NCBI RefSeq assembly: GCF_030732845.1
Contig: NZ_JASHKA010000028.1
Span: 1 to 64,000 of the forward strand
Direction: 5' to 3'
From: Roseibium sp. MMSF_3544
GTDB taxonomy: Bacteria; Pseudomonadota; Alphaproteobacteria; Rhizobiales; Stappiaceae
Length of the DNA: 64,000 nt
Made by a program: the position numbers and the translations under genes. The notes beneath the pieces were generated by a model. The model worked only from the letters and a program-made list of their open reading frames with translations, did no database searches and was not told where the DNA came from. The stretch's first letter is position 1, and each line of letters opens with the position of its first letter. Below are positions 8,877 to 18,316 of this stretch, in pieces.

Positions 8877-9515
8877 CTATCGCACAACCACGAGATCGCC
8901 TACACGCGCATTGTTGTAGAGATGGACAACATCTTCGTTTGTCATGCGAATACAACCTGATGACACCGCCTGACCGATCGTCCAGGGCTGATTGGTGCCG
9001 TGGATCCGATACAACGTGTTCCCAAGGTAAAGAGCCCGCGCGCCCAAAGGGTTTTCGATCCCGCCGTCCATTCGAACTGGCAAAATTCTTCCCTTTGCCG
9101 CTTCGCGCTTTCGCATTTCGGCTGGCGGAGTCCAGGAAGGCCATTCTGCCTTTCTGGTGATTCGCTCCGACCCTTTCCAGGAAAAGCCCTCTCGTCCGAC
9201 CCCTATGCCGTAACGTGTCGCCGATCCGGCATCTTCGACCCGATAAAGTCGCCGTTCCTTGGTATCGATGATGATGGTGCCGGGCTTGTAGTCGCTTTGA
9301 TAGGCGACGATCTCACGCTCGACCGGCGCCTTGCCGCCAAAGCCGGGCCGGGGCTTTTTCCCCTCTTTCCGAACCCATTTGTTTTTCGCAGGATCAAAGA
9401 CCAGAACGGTCTCGGCCTGGGCAGAAACGGATGCAAACCATATGTTCGGGGAGACGGCCAATGATAAAAAGGCCAGCATCAGAATAAGGAAGCGTATTTG
9501 GATCACGTTGGACAT
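8877..9515 (-). CDS. L,D-transpeptidase (YkuD domain)
   Basis: A 212-residue exported peptidoglycan cross-linking enzyme. Residues 1-35 form a signal peptide. The YkuD domain (about 78-212) contains the catalytic motif H172-G-T-N...S-S-G-C188-I-R. The sequence type (DTKERRLYRVEDAGSATRYGIGVGREGF) is that of the ErfK/YbiS/YcfS/YnhG-like enzymes common in Hyphomicrobiales. It forms 3-3 cross-links or attaches proteins to murein. It is transcribed divergently from the subtilase gene. Confidence 0.93.
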   Translation of the reverse strand: MSNVIQIRFLILMLAFLSLAVSPNIWFASVSAQAETVLVFDPAKNKWVRKEGKKPRPGFGGKAPVEREIVAYQSDYKPGTIIIDTKERRLYRVEDAGSATRYGIGVGREGFSWKGSERITRKAEWPSWTPPAEMRKREAAKGRILPVRMDGGIENPLGARALYLGNTLYRIHGTNQPWTIGQAVSSGCIRMTNEDVVHLYNNARVGDLVVVR

Positions 9516-9546
9516 CGGTCAGGTTGCAATTGTCGATCAGTTTGGT

Positions 9547-9576
9547 CCGGTTTCCAATGCCCTAAATAAAAACCGG
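9547..9576. promoter_or_regulatory. Inverted repeat between L,D-transpeptidase and subtilase genes
   Basis: CCGGTTT at 9547-9553 and AAACCGG at 9570-9576 form a 7-bp inverted repeat with a 16-bp AT-rich spacer in the divergent promoter region 9516-9785. It could be an operator. Nothing else was recognised in this gap. Confidence 0.25.
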
Positions 9577-9785
9577 CGCCATTTGTTCTTGTGCGTTGAT
9601 ACTGCCACCATATTCCTGACGCGTCCAGAGGCTCCCGAAAAAGTTAATCTTCCGCACTCAGTGCGCCCGCGCCTGCGATGCGTATGGCTGGTTTTCAGGA
9701 TTAACTGGAGCTCCGTCGCCAGACACACTACGCTAACGCCCGAGCGAACAAACACCACCTAGCCGGTCGACAACCACATTCGAAC

Positions 9786-11102
9786 ATGACGCGACTCGTA
9801 TCTGCGACGCTTCCATCCACCGCCCTTTTCTGTTTCATGTGGTGCTGCCTTTTGACGGCACAGTTCGCAGCACCCCTGGCGCGAGCGCAAACGCCCGAAA
9901 GCATCACGGAATGGGTCGAGACCGCGGTCTCCGAAGTTTGCGGAAAGGTGAGCTGGAGCGGGTTGCAGGTGCAAGAGGTCCTACCGCAGAGCTGGCTGTT
10001 GGAAGAAAGCCGCCTGCCAAGCGCCGAGGCTCCGAGCAGGATCAATATGCGGCTCGTGCTGCCAATGGGCGACGAGCTGGCACTCGACTCCCGGCTGGCA
10101 AGCGGTCAACTCCGCCAGTTCAGAGTTTCTTACTTTGAAGCTGGAAGCGAAAAGCTCTCGCCACGATTCCTGGCGATCGCCGACGGCAACTGCACGGTCC
10201 GGTCCGCTCGCGAAATCCGGCTCGGACAAGAGCCCTGGGTCTATCTCGACCAACTGGATGGTGACCTTGCGACCCTGCGCTGGACCGAAACACTGCAAGC
10301 GCCGTGGCCGTCCGGCATCGATCCTAGTGGCGCCCGCGTGGCGTTGGTCGATTCAGGGTTGGCCTATGATCTGCCGCTTTTTCGAAGCCGGCTGGCGCGA
10401 GACCCATCCGGCACACCCATAGGATACGACTACTGGGATCTCGATCCGTGGCCCTATGATGGCGATACCTCCAGAAGTCCGTTTCTTCCGATCCGGCACG
10501 GAACTGCTGTCGCTTCCATCCTGGCGCGCGAAGCGCCCGACGCTGCCCTGGTTCCCTTTCGATATCCAAGGCCGGACATGAGCCGAATGGCAGATCTCGT
10601 CAACAAGGCAGAGGCCGACGGGATCCGGATCCTGGCGATGCCGCTCGGCAGCAACCGGCGGGAAGACTGGACGGCATTCGAGGAGGCTCTCAAGGACACC
10701 AATATTCTTGCAATCGTTTCTGCAGGCAACAACGGCCGCGACATTGACGAACGACCGGTGTTCCCTGCCAGCCTTGATCTGGACAACATCATCACCGTTA
10801 CCTCCGCCGATGCCTTTGGACGGCTGGCGAATGGCTCAAACTGGGGCGCGGAAAGCGTCGACATCATGCTGCCGGCAGAAAACCTTGCCGTTACGGATTT
10901 TCGCGGTGCTTCCGGTGTTGCTTCGGGGTCCAGCTACGCCGTTCCGCGCCTTGCAGCCCTGGCCGCCCGTATCCTGCAGGCCGAACCCGACTTAAGCGCG
11001 GTTCAGCTCAAGCAGCGTCTGCTTGCGCGTGCCGTACCGTCTCCATTCGAGAGCGACAAGGTTGTCGCCGGAGGCTGGATTCCGGACCCTCTGGCCGATT
11101 GA
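9786..11102 (+). CDS. Secreted subtilisin-like serine protease (S8 family)
   Basis: A 438-residue protein with a signal peptide (about 1-34, ending LARA). The S8 domain (about 180-425) has D189 in VALVDSG, H238 in RHGTAVAS, the oxyanion Asn at about N315 in SAGNNG, and S383 in ASGSSYAVPR, a GSS variant of the usual GTS. Residues 35-175 have no recognised domain and may be a propeptide or substrate-recognition region. The gene is convergent with the two-trypsin-domain protein and their stop codons are almost adjacent, which suggests paired function or regulation. The substrate is unknown. Confidence 0.85.
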   Translation: MTRLVSATLPSTALFCFMWCCLLTAQFAAPLARAQTPESITEWVETAVSEVCGKVSWSGLQVQEVLPQSWLLEESRLPSAEAPSRINMRLVLPMGDELALDSRLASGQLRQFRVSYFEAGSEKLSPRFLAIADGNCTVRSAREIRLGQEPWVYLDQLDGDLATLRWTETLQAPWPSGIDPSGARVALVDSGLAYDLPLFRSRLARDPSGTPIGYDYWDLDPWPYDGDTSRSPFLPIRHGTAVASILAREAPDAALVPFRYPRPDMSRMADLVNKAEADGIRILAMPLGSNRREDWTAFEEALKDTNILAIVSAGNNGRDIDERPVFPASLDLDNIITVTSADAFGRLANGSNWGAESVDIMLPAENLAVTDFRGASGVASGSSYAVPRLAALAARILQAEPDLSAVQLKQRLLARAVPSPFESDKVVAGGWIPDPLAD

Positions 11103-11103
11103 G

Positions 11104-13248
11104 CTAGCGGCGCGGAGGCCTAGGAGGTGCGGCGTCGATGAAGCGCCGCGCGGCCTGCGCCTGGCGGGGATCGGCATTCAGGAGCGCCTGATATCCGGCC
11201 TCCGCGAGGTCCGGATCACCGCCCCAAACGCCGGACTGGATCGAAAACCGCAGGGCCTGTGGATCATCAGGTGCCGCTTGCATGAGCCAACGCGCGTGTT
11301 CGGTCATGTCTTCGAACCGTCCGGCCAGTTGCAAGGACACAAGAAGGGTCATGCGTGTGTTGATCGAATTCGGTACTTTGCCGGCGGCTTGTCCATGAAG
11401 ACGGATGGCGTTTTCAAAATCTCCCGCCCGCGCGAGCACGCGTCCGGCATTCAGGAGCTGGCCGTGGTTGGAAGAGCGGGCGCAACTGTCCGACAATTCC
11501 AGACGGCTGGAGGGCGCCGCGTTCTGGGCCGAAGACGCTTCAATCGCTTGAGCACATTCGGCAAAACTCGCCCCCAGGTCTTGTGTGACCCGGGAAGCGT
11601 CATCGTCTTCCCTCATGGCCAAAAGCTTACGCACGTCGGCGATCGGTATTGCCTCGAAACGCCCTTCACCACCGCCGACCGCAATGCCCGCGAGGCCGCC
11701 TGAAGCACTCACGAGTGCGCCACCGCTGACGCCAGGTTGCATTTGGGCCCTGACATGAAGTCTGCCGAATTCGGCATTCTCTGCAGGTTTTGCAATCAGC
11801 AATCCGGGATCAAAAACCCGCACCTGCTGGCGGGCAACATCGGCACCGACCACGAAATACGGCTCCGCGGACAATGCTGATCCGTCGAGAGCCGGGATCA
11901 CGCCCGTATCCGGCAATCCGTCAACTTTCAGAAGCACCAGATCGCCCCGATACGCCGAGGGCACCAGTTCGGCCTGACGTGGACCATCCGGCGTGTAAAC
12001 AGTGGCTTCCTGCAAATTGCCCACCACATGCCGGTTGGTCACAAGAAGGTCTTTTGCAATGCGTGTCGCGCTTCCGACCGGATCGAAACTGGAAATCGGA
12101 AACACCGCCTGGCGGACTTGGCAGATTTCCGCAGGATGCGGACAGTCGGGATCAACGGCTGTGGCACGCGACCCGGCAGGCGACGGGAGCGTCGCTGGCG
12201 GCGTTTCGAACGAGAGCATGGCAACCTGTTCGCGGCCGTCCCGCTGATATTTGACCCGTATCTGGGTCTGGGCGTCCGGTATCAGGGCAAGCGCCGCAAC
12301 CGCATCCCGCGGCGTTCGAACCGTCCTGGCTCCAATTTCCAGGATCAGATCCCCGGTTTCAAAGCCTGCAACATCTGCAGGACCACCCGCCCGGATTGCA
12401 TCGACCTTCGGCGCGGCCAATGTCTCGAGCTGTCGCCGATCCGCGGCGCCGAGCGCCCAGCCGGGGGCCGGGTAATCAACCTTGCCATTTGCAATCAAAG
12501 CATCGGCGACTCGCAGCAGGAGATCCGCCGACACGGCAAAGTTCACACCGATATTGGCATCGGCATCCGAAGCGAAGATTGCCGACACCATTCCAATCAG
12601 CCTGCCATTCGCATCCACCAGTGCTCCGCCGGACGACCCCGGGTTTGCGGCTGCATCTGTCTGAACGAAGTCTTCGACCGCATTGAAGCCGGCATTGCTG
12701 ACACCGGTCGCGGAAACGACGCCGCACGTGACCGAAAGTCCCAGACCGAAGGCATTGCCGATCGCGCAAGCCGGCTGAGCGACCTCCGGAGGCGGCGCCA
12801 AGTCAATGGCCGCGAGGCGTTCAGCAACTTCCAAAAGCGCAATGTCGCTGGCTTCGTCATGTGCCAGGATACGCGCAGGCAGGATACGGCCGTCGTGCAA
12901 ACGAATGTCAATGCGCCGTGCCGGTTCAACCACATGCCATGCCGTTGCAATGACACCTTCACGCAGGATGACGCCGCTTCCCTCAGGCGCGGTGCCAGGC
13001 CGGCTTCCCGTACCGCCTTGTTGGTGGCCCGGCCAGACCGGAAGGACCGACACGACGTGCTGCAAGGCGTCCCGGGGTGTCGCGAACGCTGAAGCTGACA
13101 GCAGGCAGAAGCCGACGAAGCTAATCTTCAAAACCGAAAGAGTAGACCAGAATGACAATCGTATGTGCTCCAGGCATCTGATTTGCTTAGACTTTCTAGA
13201 ACCGCCAGCCTCAGGCAGCCCGGTGTCCAGACCCGCGAATGAAGCCAA
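11104..13248 (-). CDS. Exported protein with two trypsin-like domains, PDZ and TPR-like repeats
   Basis: A 714-residue protein. A hydrophobic export signal (about 38-56, SVLKISFVGFCLLSASAFA) follows 37 polar residues, so the true start may be downstream. The first trypsin-like domain has H105, D135 and S206 (NPGSSGG), followed by a PDZ domain (about 262-348). A second trypsin-like domain has H407, D436 and S508 (QPGVSGG). The C-terminal region (about 590-705) has TPR-like helices (NAGRVLARAGDFENAIRLHGQAAGK). HtrA/DegP proteins normally carry one protease domain, so two complete triads around a central PDZ are unusual. Envelope protein quality control or processing is likely; the partner is unknown. 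Confidence 0.8.
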   Translation of the reverse strand: MASFAGLDTGLPEAGGSRKSKQIRCLEHIRLSFWSTLSVLKISFVGFCLLSASAFATPRDALQHVVSVLPVWPGHQQGGTGSRPGTAPEGSGVILREGVIATAWHVVEPARRIDIRLHDGRILPARILAHDEASDIALLEVAERLAAIDLAPPPEVAQPACAIGNAFGLGLSVTCGVVSATGVSNAGFNAVEDFVQTDAAANPGSSGGALVDANGRLIGMVSAIFASDADANIGVNFAVSADLLLRVADALIANGKVDYPAPGWALGAADRRQLETLAAPKVDAIRAGGPADVAGFETGDLILEIGARTVRTPRDAVAALALIPDAQTQIRVKYQRDGREQVAMLSFETPPATLPSPAGSRATAVDPDCPHPAEICQVRQAVFPISSFDPVGSATRIAKDLLVTNRHVVGNLQEATVYTPDGPRQAELVPSAYRGDLVLLKVDGLPDTGVIPALDGSALSAEPYFVVGADVARQQVRVFDPGLLIAKPAENAEFGRLHVRAQMQPGVSGGALVSASGGLAGIAVGGGEGRFEAIPIADVRKLLAMREDDDASRVTQDLGASFAECAQAIEASSAQNAAPSSRLELSDSCARSSNHGQLLNAGRVLARAGDFENAIRLHGQAAGKVPNSINTRMTLLVSLQLAGRFEDMTEHARWLMQAAPDDPQALRFSIQSGVWGGDPDLAEAGYQALLNADPRQAQAARRFIDAAPPRPPRR

Positions 13249-13269
13249 GAACTAGCTTGGGGCACTTAT

Positions 13270-14241
13270 TTATAACGTCAAATCTCTTTTGTTGCGCGGG
13301 GTGGCCTCAACCGTCTTCAGAATTTCCTGCGCGACGATTTGAGCGACAGGTGTGAGTGTCTGCCCGCGGCGCGTCAGGAATGAATACGTCTCAACAGAAA
13401 GCGGGAGGTCTGTCTCCAAAATGACAATTGTTCCGGGAGACTCGTCAGGAAGCGCCGCAAAGCTGTCCGCGACGGATCGCGCAACCGGACCGATCGCGTT
13501 GGTGCGCTGGATTGTGGCAAGCGTGAAAAGAAAAGACGATGTCGTCAGAATTTTGGAAGGCAGTGACAATCCTTGATCTCTCAGAGCCTTCTCGGCCGTT
13601 GTCCGGATTGGCGCGCTCACCGGCGGAAACACCCAGTCGAAATCCAGTAGCGATGCAGCAGGTATTGGAGCGGATTTGCGGATCAGGGGATGATCCAACC
13701 GGGCAACCATGCACGCGGGCTCGCGACGCAATGGGCGTTCATCAAAGAGATCCGGGTCCGCCGTCAGCGGAACCCGGCTCAGCGTAAAGTCTAGCCGCCC
13801 GTCCTCAAGCATTGGCGCCAGCGTGGTACTTGGCCCGATCTCAACCGAAACGGAAATCTCCGGATAACTCAGACGGATGTGCCGAATGGCAGGCAAAACA
13901 TATTCTACTGCCGGACCCGTGACCGAGCCGATATTCACGTGCCCTCTTTGACCCGAGATGTGATGTTCAATGTCCAGTGCGGCGTCGGTCAATTCCTGCA
14001 GCACCCGCACACAACGCTCGCCAAGCATCCGGCCGACATCGGTCAACTCTATTCCACGTCCGCTGCGGACGTAGATATCGGCGTCTGCGACATGTTCGAT
14101 TTCCGCCATGAGACGAGACGCCGCCGGCTGCGTGATGCCCAGGGCATTCGCTGCGTCTGTCAATCGGCTTTGTCGGCTGAGTTCCGCAAGCAATCTCAAA
14201 TGCGAAATCTTCATTCCGCGCCGTAACAGATCGAACGCCAA
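13270..14241 (-). CDS. gbpR: LysR-family regulator, GbpR-like (controls the chvE-ggu operon)
   Basis: A 323-residue LysR regulator. The HTH lies at about residues 10-70 (MKISHLRLLAELSRQSRLTDAANALGITQPAASRL) and an effector domain covers the rest. The chosen start is TTG at 14241 because GAGGAGG sits just upstream; an ATG at 14214 with a poor Shine-Dalgarno is the alternative. It is divergent from chvE. In Agrobacterium the LysR protein GbpR lies next to chvE and activates it in response to sugars; the same layout here supports that role. The exact inducer is not visible. Confidence 0.8.
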   Translation of the reverse strand: MAFDLLRRGMKISHLRLLAELSRQSRLTDAANALGITQPAASRLMAEIEHVADADIYVRSGRGIELTDVGRMLGERCVRVLQELTDAALDIEHHISGQRGHVNIGSVTGPAVEYVLPAIRHIRLSYPEISVSVEIGPSTTLAPMLEDGRLDFTLSRVPLTADPDLFDERPLRREPACMVARLDHPLIRKSAPIPAASLLDFDWVFPPVSAPIRTTAEKALRDQGLSLPSKILTTSSFLFTLATIQRTNAIGPVARSVADSFAALPDESPGTIVILETDLPLSVETYSFLTRRGQTLTPVAQIVAQEILKTVEATPRNKRDLTL

Positions 14242-14260
14242 GTCGCCTCCTCAAAGATTC

Positions 14261-14280
14261 ATACCTTTTTCGGTAAGTAT
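14261..14280. promoter_or_regulatory. Candidate LysR operator in lysR-chvE divergent region
   Basis: ATAC at 14261-14264 and GTAT at 14277-14280 flank an inner TACC...GGTA inverted repeat. This is the dyad architecture expected of a LysR site. It lies about 20 bases upstream of the lysR start and about 110 bases upstream of chvE. Confidence 0.4.
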
Positions 14281-14339
14281 TGATAGCAAAGAATAATTTG
14301 ACGGTCATGTTTCTTTTCGCATGCTGGACCCCGGCACGC

Positions 14340-14372
14340 ATTGTGCCCACACAATTTACGGTCGGTATTGTG
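14340..14372. promoter_or_regulatory. Overlapping ATTGTG/CACAAT inverted repeats before chvE
   Basis: ATTGTG (14340-14345), CACAAT (14350-14355) and ATTGTG (14367-14372) form two inverted repeats sharing the middle arm, with 4-bp and 11-bp spacers. They end 18 bases before the chvE ATG. They may be an operator or alternative mRNA hairpins. Confidence 0.35.
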
Positions 14373-14390
14373 CTGACCAGGGAGGAACAC

Positions 14391-15461
14391 ATGAATTTCT
14401 TTTCCAAAGCGTTGGTCGCGCTTGCAGCGACAGCGACAGCAACACTGATGTCCGGCGTGTCTTTTGCCGCAGACAAGGGATCCGTCGGCATCGCCATGCC
14501 GACCAAGTCCTCTGCCCGCTGGATCTCCGACGGAAACTCCATGGTCGAACAGTTCACAGCCGCCGGCTATTCAACCGACCTGCAATACGCAGAAGACGAT
14601 ATTCCCAATCAGCTGGCACAGATTGAAAACATGATCACCAAGGGCGTGGATGTCCTGGTGATTGCGGCAATTGACGGAACCACGCTTTCCAACGCGCTGG
14701 AAAACGCGGCGGCATCCGGGATCAAGGTCATTGCTTACGACCGGTTGATCCGTGACAGCGCCAATGTCGACTACTACGCGACGTTCGACAATTTCAAGGT
14801 CGGTGTCCAGCAAGCGACTGCGCTGGTCAATGGCTTGAAAGAACGCTTTGGTGACGGTCCCTACAATGTCGAACTCTTCGGCGGCTCGCCGGACGACAAC
14901 AACGCCTATTTCTTCTATGATGGCGCGATGTCCGTGCTGCAGCCTCTCATCGATGCAGGCACGGTCAATATTGTATCCGGCCAGATGGGCATGGACACGG
15001 TTGGAACGCTTCGCTGGGACGGGGCCGTTGCCCAGGCCCGCATGGATAATCTCCTGTCGGCCCACTACACCGACAAACAGCTCCACGGTGCACTCAGCCC
15101 CTATGACGGCCTTTCCATCGGCATCCTGTCGTCACTGAAAGGCGTCGGCTACGGATCCGGCGACCAAAAGATGCCGATCGTTTCCGGACAGGATGCTGAA
15201 ATCCCGTCTGTGAAGTCCATTCTTGCCGGCGAGCAACATTCGACCGTGTTCAAGGATACACGCGAACTTGCACGTGTGACGGTCGGCATGGTCGAAGCCA
15301 TCCTCAACGACGGCGAACCTGAAATCAACGACACCAAGACCTACGACAACGGTGTCAAAGTGGTTCCGTCCTATTTGCTGGAACCAGTCGCGGTCGATGC
15401 TTCCAACTGGGAAGATGTCCTCATCGGCAGCGGTTACTACACGGCTGATCAAGTCAAGTAA
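14391..15461 (+). CDS. chvE: ChvE-like multiple-sugar periplasmic binding protein
   Basis: A 356-residue periplasmic binding protein. The start is ATG at 14391, preceded by GGGAGGAACAC; the frame is open further upstream but lacks family similarity there. The signal peptide ends at about residue 26 (GVSFA). The mature protein (GSVGIAMPTKSSARWISDG...) matches the ChvE/xylose-glucose-galactose binding family. In Agrobacterium it binds aldoses and serves both uptake and chemotaxis or virulence sensing. It is the first gene of a rightward operon with gguA, gguB, gguC and sugar-oxidising enzymes. Confidence 0.93.
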   Translation: MNFFSKALVALAATATATLMSGVSFAADKGSVGIAMPTKSSARWISDGNSMVEQFTAAGYSTDLQYAEDDIPNQLAQIENMITKGVDVLVIAAIDGTTLSNALENAAASGIKVIAYDRLIRDSANVDYYATFDNFKVGVQQATALVNGLKERFGDGPYNVELFGGSPDDNNAYFFYDGAMSVLQPLIDAGTVNIVSGQMGMDTVGTLRWDGAVAQARMDNLLSAHYTDKQLHGALSPYDGLSIGILSSLKGVGYGSGDQKMPIVSGQDAEIPSVKSILAGEQHSTVFKDTRELARVTVGMVEAILNDGEPEINDTKTYDNGVKVVPSYLLEPVAVDASNWEDVLIGSGYYTADQVK

Positions 15462-15479
15462 GTCTGGTCCGGCAAAAGA

Positions 15480-15513
15480 CCCGCCCCCAACACTATAGTT
15501 GCGGGCGGGTTTT
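15480..15513 (+). terminator. Intercistronic hairpin with T tract between chvE and gguA
   Basis: A 12-bp stem (15480-15491 with 15498-15509, one mismatch) around ACTATA is followed by TTTT. It looks like a partial Rho-independent terminator. Such elements after a binding-protein gene commonly raise binding-protein mRNA over the transporter genes. Confidence 0.7.
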
Positions 15514-15534
15514 GAAATATGGAGATCGGAGCAG

Positions 15535-17049
15535 ATGGCACTCCTGTCCATGCAAAACATCAGCAAGACCTTTCCGGGCGTCAAAGCGCTTGATCAGGTC
15601 AATCTGGATGTTCAGCAGGGTGAAATTCACGCCGTCGTTGGCGAGAACGGCGCGGGCAAATCCACACTCATGAAAATACTGTCCGGCGTTTATCCGCACG
15701 GAACCTATGAAGGAAAAATTCAATTCGATGGCGTGCCGGCACAGTTCGCCAGCATTTCAGACAGCGAGCGCCAGGGGATCATCATCATTCACCAGGAACT
15801 GGCCCTAGTTCCGCAACTTTCTATCGCAGAGAACATCTTCCTCGGCAACGAGCGCGCCAAAAGCGGTGTGATCGACTGGCGCGAGACCAACCGCCGTACG
15901 GAGGAGCTTCTCGCAAAGGTCGGACTGTCCGAAGCACCCTCCACGCTCGTGGACAATATCGGCGTCGGCAAACAACAACTTGTGGAGATTGCCAAAGCCC
16001 TCTCCAAACAGGTGAAGCTGCTTATTTTGGATGAGCCGACTGCGGCCTTGCAGGAGAACGACAGCCGGAAACTTCTGGACCTGATGCTCGAGCTCAAGGC
16101 ACAGGGCGTCACCAGCATCATCATCTCGCACAAACTCAACGAAGTCCGGTATGTCGCCGACACGGTTACCGTCATTCGAGACGGCATGACCGTTTCCCGT
16201 CTGGACGCCAAGGCAGGCTTGAGCGAAGACGAGATCGTTCGCGATATGGTGGGCCGGGAAATGACCCACCGTTTCCCGGAGCACCAACGCAGTCCCGGAA
16301 AGGTCCTTCTCGACGTCAGAAACTGGAATGTCTGGCATCCGGAGCACACCGAGCGCCAGGTCATCCGAGACGCTTCGTTCGCGGTTCGCGCTGGTGAGGT
16401 TGTCGGGATTGCCGGCCTCATGGGATCCGGACGCACGGAACTCGCGATGTCCATATTCGGCAGGTCCTACGGCCGGAACATCTCAGGTTCGGTGAAACTG
16501 AATGACAACGAAATCGACGTCAGCACCGTCGACAAAGCCATCAATGCCGGCATCTCCTATGTGACCGAAGACCGCAAAACGCTTGGCCTCGTGCTCGATG
16601 AAACCATCCGGTTCAACACCACGCTGGCAAACCTGGAAGACGTGTCGTCAGGGTCGGTCCTGAAACGGAACGAGGAAACCAGGGTCGCCGAAAGGTTCCG
16701 CGAGGCCCTGGCAATCCGGACGCCGTCGGTGTTCCAGAAAACCATGAACCTTTCCGGGGGCAATCAGCAAAAGGTCGTTCTGGCGAAATGGCTCTTCACT
16801 GAACCCGAAGTCCTGATCCTCGATGAGCCCACAAGAGGCATCGACGTCGGTGCCAAGTACGAGATCTACACCATCATCAATGACCTGGCCCGCCAGGGCA
16901 AAGGTGTTGTCATGATCTCATCCGAAATGCCGGAACTGCTCGGAATGTGCGACCGGATTTACGTCATGAACGAAGGCGCTCTCGTCGGTGAACTGAATGC
17001 CGAAGACGCCAGCCAGGAGCGCATCATGTCGCTCATAGTCAACGAATAG
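15535..17049 (+). CDS. gguA: Sugar ABC transporter ATPase GguA (two ATPase domains)
   Basis: A 504-residue tandem ATPase of the MglA/XylG class that energises sugar import with GguB and ChvE. The start is ATG at 15535 (MALLSMQNISKTF), preceded by GGAG; a start 12 codons upstream would fall inside the hairpin. The first domain has Walker A GENGAGKST (36-44) and LLILDEPTAAL. The second domain carries the signature LSGGNQQK and Walker B VLILDEPTRGI, with the degenerate Walker A region (GLMGSGRTE) normal for this class. Confidence 0.94.
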   Translation: MALLSMQNISKTFPGVKALDQVNLDVQQGEIHAVVGENGAGKSTLMKILSGVYPHGTYEGKIQFDGVPAQFASISDSERQGIIIIHQELALVPQLSIAENIFLGNERAKSGVIDWRETNRRTEELLAKVGLSEAPSTLVDNIGVGKQQLVEIAKALSKQVKLLILDEPTAALQENDSRKLLDLMLELKAQGVTSIIISHKLNEVRYVADTVTVIRDGMTVSRLDAKAGLSEDEIVRDMVGREMTHRFPEHQRSPGKVLLDVRNWNVWHPEHTERQVIRDASFAVRAGEVVGIAGLMGSGRTELAMSIFGRSYGRNISGSVKLNDNEIDVSTVDKAINAGISYVTEDRKTLGLVLDETIRFNTTLANLEDVSSGSVLKRNEETRVAERFREALAIRTPSVFQKTMNLSGGNQQKVVLAKWLFTEPEVLILDEPTRGIDVGAKYEIYTIINDLARQGKGVVMISSEMPELLGMCDRIYVMNEGALVGELNAEDASQERIMSLIVNE

Positions 17050-17058
17050 AGTTTCAAT

Positions 17059-18312
17059 ATGGACTTGGCACAAAGTGATACCAATCCGACTGCACAGGTA
17101 AAGACCAAGAGCATCGGTCAATATCTGTCGTCGCACTTGAGGCAGTACGGCCTCCTGTTCGCGCTCATAGCGGTGATGGCGTTTTTTCAGATCGTAACGG
17201 ACGGAACGCTGCTGCGCGCCGTCAACGTCACCAATCTGCTCCTGCAAAACTCCTACATCATCATCATGGCCCTTGGCATGCTGATCGTGATCGTTTCCGG
17301 GAACATTGATCTATCGGTCGGCTCGGTCATGGGCTTCATCGGCGCCCTGGCCGCGGTCATGATCGTCAACATGGATCAGTCGGTTCCGCTCACCATTGTC
17401 TCGTGTCTCGTTGTCGGCGGTCTGATCGGAGCAGCACAAGGCTATTGGGTCGCCTACTGGAAAATCCCATCCTTCATCGTCACGCTGGCCGGAATGCTGG
17501 TCTTCAGGGGCCTGTCGCTCTGGCTGCTGGAAGGGCAGTCCGTCGGGCCCTTCCCGAAAGAATTCCAGATCCTCGCAACTGGTTTTGTGCCGGACATCTT
17601 TCCCGTAAGCTGGGGCGACTCCCTGGCCAATATGCTTGAGATCCGGCGCGTGAAGCACGTCAACATGCTGGCACTGTTCACCGGAGTTGCGGCAGCGGCA
17701 ACAATGGTTTGGATCGGCCTGCGTCAGCGGGCACAAAACCGGCTCTACGGCATCGACGACGAACCGAAAATCTTCTTCATTGCGCGGAATGTCATCGTCG
17801 CTGCAGCGCTCATATTCGTCATGTACAAACTGTCCCTGTTCCGCGGACTGCCCAACGTGTTGATCACGATGGGCGTACTGACAATCATCTACGCCTTTAT
17901 AACCGAAACAACCACGGTCGGCCGGCGCATCTATGCGCTCGGCGGCAACGAAAAGGCTGCCAAACTGTCGGGTATCAAGACTGAGCGGCTGACCTTCCTT
18001 GCCTTCACCAACATGGGCGTTCTGGCGGCCGCGGCAGGCCTTGTCTTTGCCGCCCGTCTGAACACGGCGACCCCGAAAGCCGGTTTTGCACTGGAGCTCG
18101 ACGTCATCGCTGCTGTCTTCATCGGCGGGGCGTCCATGTCCGGCGGTGTCGGCACCATCATCGGCGCTGTCGTCGGTGCATTCCTGATGGGCGTTTTGAA
18201 CAACGGGATGTCAATCATGGGGATCGGCATCGATTACCAGCAGATGATCAAGGGGCTCGTCCTGCTCGCCGCCGTCATTTTCGACGTCTACAACAAGAAC
18301 AAGCAGGGATAG
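17059..18312 (+). CDS. gguB: Sugar ABC transporter permease GguB
   Basis: A 417-residue permease of the XylH/RbsC type with about ten hydrophobic helices. The hallmark segment GNIDLSVGSVMGFIGALAAV is near residues 75-95 and IGGASMSGGVGTIIGAVVGAFLMGVLNNG is near the C-terminus. It begins 9 bases after gguA. The length is typical for GguB, which is longer than ribose permeases. Confidence 0.94.
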   Translation: MDLAQSDTNPTAQVKTKSIGQYLSSHLRQYGLLFALIAVMAFFQIVTDGTLLRAVNVTNLLLQNSYIIIMALGMLIVIVSGNIDLSVGSVMGFIGALAAVMIVNMDQSVPLTIVSCLVVGGLIGAAQGYWVAYWKIPSFIVTLAGMLVFRGLSLWLLEGQSVGPFPKEFQILATGFVPDIFPVSWGDSLANMLEIRRVKHVNMLALFTGVAAAATMVWIGLRQRAQNRLYGIDDEPKIFFIARNVIVAAALIFVMYKLSLFRGLPNVLITMGVLTIIYAFITETTTVGRRIYALGGNEKAAKLSGIKTERLTFLAFTNMGVLAAAAGLVFAARLNTATPKAGFALELDVIAAVFIGGASMSGGVGTIIGAVVGAFLMGVLNNGMSIMGIGIDYQQMIKGLVLLAAVIFDVYNKNKQG

Positions 18313-18316
18313 TCAG

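Noticed and set aside
8735..9160. Plus-strand open frame of 141 codons across the tolC/L,D-transpeptidase gap
   Set aside because: It mostly overlaps the L,D-transpeptidase gene on the other strand and has no recognisable domain.
14280..14390. Upstream extension of ChvE by 37 codons
   Set aside because: The extension lacks signal-peptide character and covers the promoter dyads. ATG 14391 has a strong Shine-Dalgarno and starts a normal signal peptide.
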